A DNA stretch of 32,797 nucleotides from UMGS946 sp048421225 (GTDB lineage: Bacteria; Bacillota; Clostridia; Christensenellales; CAG-138): the NCBI GenBank assembly GCA_048421225.1, contig DBFNRV010000128.1, positions 1 to 32,797 on the forward strand, given 5' to 3'. The notes under the pieces were generated by a model, which ran no database searches, was not told the DNA's origin, and was given only the letters and a program-made list of their open reading frames with translations. The translations under genes were made by a program, and so were the position numbers. Positions 31,746 through 32,797 of the stretch are shown here, piece after piece (within the stretch, counting starts at the first letter, position 1; each line of letters starts with the position of its first letter).

Positions 31746-32710
31746 GCTATTATGTCGGAATAGATATAGGAGGGACTAAAATTGCGGCAGCAATTTTAAC
31801 GGATCGCTTTGAGATTGAAGTAAAGGAAGTTGCTCCATTCCCAATGGGTAATGATGTCTCCTATATAGCGGTCATGACACGTTCCATGGTAATAAGCGCC
31901 CTTGGAAAGCTGAGTTTAAGCCTTGATGATATAAATTGTATAGGGGCCGCAGTGCCGGGCAGCGTAGACCTTAAATGGGGGAGGATTGTACATGCGCATA
32001 ATCTTGGCCTTCACGACGCGCCGCTTAGAAAGGCGCTCATTGAAGAATTCAAGACGGACAGGGTATTGGTTTTAAACGACGCCAACGCCGCTGGCTATGC
32101 GGAGCTTTATGCAGGGGCATTGATGGGCAAGCGCAATTCAATCTGCATTACGCTGGGCACAGGCGTTGGCAGCGCCCTGATAATCAACGGCGCGCTGTTT
32201 AACGGCGGACTAGGCAATGGAACGGAGGCGGGGCATATGGTGCTGGACTATGACGGGCTAAAATGCACCTGCGGGCTTCGAGGATGCGCTGAAACGCTTT
32301 GCAGCGCAACCGCCATGGCACGAATGGGCAGAAAACTGTCAGAGGAGGGAAGCGCTCCAATGTTATTTGATGCTGCGGGTCATGACTTAGAGAAAATAAC
32401 CGCAAAACGCATAATTGACAGGGCAGCCGTAGGCGACTCCGACTCGCTAGGGATATTTGAGGATTATATTGACGCGCTTGGATCATACATAGCTTCGTTA
32501 ATGAACGTATTTGATCCGGAAAGCATAGCGATTGGGGGAGGCATATGCAATGCGGGGGATTTCCTGTTTAGCAATTTGAGCAAAAACGTAGACGGGAAGT
32601 GCTTTTTCAAGAATCACGGGAGCATTGTACAGGCAAAATTTTTAAACGACGCTGGAATGGTAGGCGCTGCAGCCGCGGCAAAAGAAGAATATGATGGAAT
32701 ATCGGCCTAA
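31742..32710 (+). CDS. ROK-family sugar kinase, probably glucokinase
   Basis: A 322-residue ATP-dependent sugar kinase. YYVGIDIGGTKIAAAILTD at the N-terminus is the phosphate-binding loop; VLVLNDANAAGYAELYAGAL contains the catalytic Asp of NDAN; ICITLGTGVGSALIINGALFNG follows; and the ROK signature GNGTEAGHMVLDYDG runs into the zinc-binding C-x-C-x-x-x-x-C-like cluster CTCGLRGCAE. FDPESIAIGGGICNAG is the last nucleotide-binding block. Glucokinase is the commonest role of this length and motif set; N-acetyl sugar, fructose or allose kinases are alternatives. It overlaps the upstream HAD gene by four bases and lies in one operon with it. No transcription-factor helix-turn-helix is present at the N-terminus, so it is an enzyme rather than a ROK repressor. 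Confidence 0.92.
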   Translation: MSYYVGIDIGGTKIAAAILTDRFEIEVKEVAPFPMGNDVSYIAVMTRSMVISALGKLSLSLDDINCIGAAVPGSVDLKWGRIVHAHNLGLHDAPLRKALIEEFKTDRVLVLNDANAAGYAELYAGALMGKRNSICITLGTGVGSALIINGALFNGGLGNGTEAGHMVLDYDGLKCTCGLRGCAETLCSATAMARMGRKLSEEGSAPMLFDAAGHDLEKITAKRIIDRAAVGDSDSLGIFEDYIDALGSYIASLMNVFDPESIAIGGGICNAGDFLFSNLSKNVDGKCFFKNHGSIVQAKFLNDAGMVGAAAAAKEEYDGISA

Positions 32711-32770
32711 TGATAGTATGCTGATTATGAAATATACAATAAGGATAAAAACTTAACGGGGGAAATGAGA

Positions 32771-32797
32771 ATGTCAGTAATGTGCGCGGTATTCGTA
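32771..32797 (+). CDS. Start of an unidentified gene
   Basis: ATG 32771 lies 8 bases after ACGGGGG (32756-32762) and begins MSVMCAVFV before the window ends. An in-frame ATG at 32765 is too close to that site. Nine residues are not enough to identify it. It is 60 bases after the ROK kinase and may continue that operon. Confidence 0.45.

Noticed and set aside
1..32797. Search for CRISPR arrays, tRNA genes, transposases, toxin-antitoxin pairs or a defence island
   Set aside because: No regularly spaced repeats, tRNA cloverleaf, transposase motif or known defence domain was seen on either strand.

Overview
The window reads as ordinary chromosomal DNA from an anaerobic member of the Clostridia (Bacillota). 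This rests on gene content: a ptb-buk pair for acyl-phosphate fermentation, an NAD-dependent lactate dehydrogenase, a clostridial DUF4364-type regulator, AddA instead of RecB, Gram-positive nadD-yqeK-rsfS order, and strong Gram-positive ribosome-binding sites. No species can be named from sequence alone. No tRNA, rRNA, CRISPR array, insertion sequence, prophage or recognisable defence island is visible.

Layout. 1-120 is the end of an unidentified gene. 285-2022 is an rpsB-tsf operon with a clear terminator. 2023-4707 is an AT-rich accessory stretch with a secreted trypsin-like protease gene broken by two offsetting frameshifts, a small lipoprotein and otherwise empty DNA; it separates tsf from pyrH-frr, which are close neighbours in most bacteria. 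4748-6285 holds pyrH, frr and a small PASTA-like gene. 6372-12062 holds ybaB, recR, a lipoprotein with two similar halves, and addA without addB. 12165-15789 is a response regulator, its sensor kinase and a PflX-like radical SAM protein. 16147-17746 is ldh, a predicted four-helix protein and a 57-residue protein. These converge on a DUF4364 regulator (minus strand), which diverges from a D,D-carboxypeptidase gene (dacF type). 20184-20484 is dense in inverted repeats and is followed by a badly decayed methyltransferase gene. 21508-23042 (minus) is rsfS with a nadD-yqeK fusion. 23390-26265 is ptb, buk and deoD; then a GNAT-like protein, a serpin lipoprotein (minus), uvrC, a HAD phosphatase and a ROK kinase. 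The last bases begin one more gene.

Functional themes are translation (S2, EF-Ts, RRF, RsfS), nucleotide and NAD metabolism (PyrH, DeoD, NadD), repair (RecR, AddA, UvrC), fermentation (Ldh, Ptb, Buk), envelope functions (carboxypeptidase, lipoproteins, serpin) and one two-component system. Promoters are readable in front of many genes, and an extended -10, TGCTATAAT, recurs before four of them.

The most unusual signals are in non-coding DNA. uvrC and addA, and more weakly the radical SAM gene, have a -10 box ending 5-6 bases before the start codon and no Shine-Dalgarno sequence, so they look leaderless. Two intergenic segments (15808-15894 and 20187-20292) are closed by perfect 9-bp and 8-bp helices around further hairpins and could be structured RNAs. 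No complete new system could be demonstrated; these are the leads worth testing.
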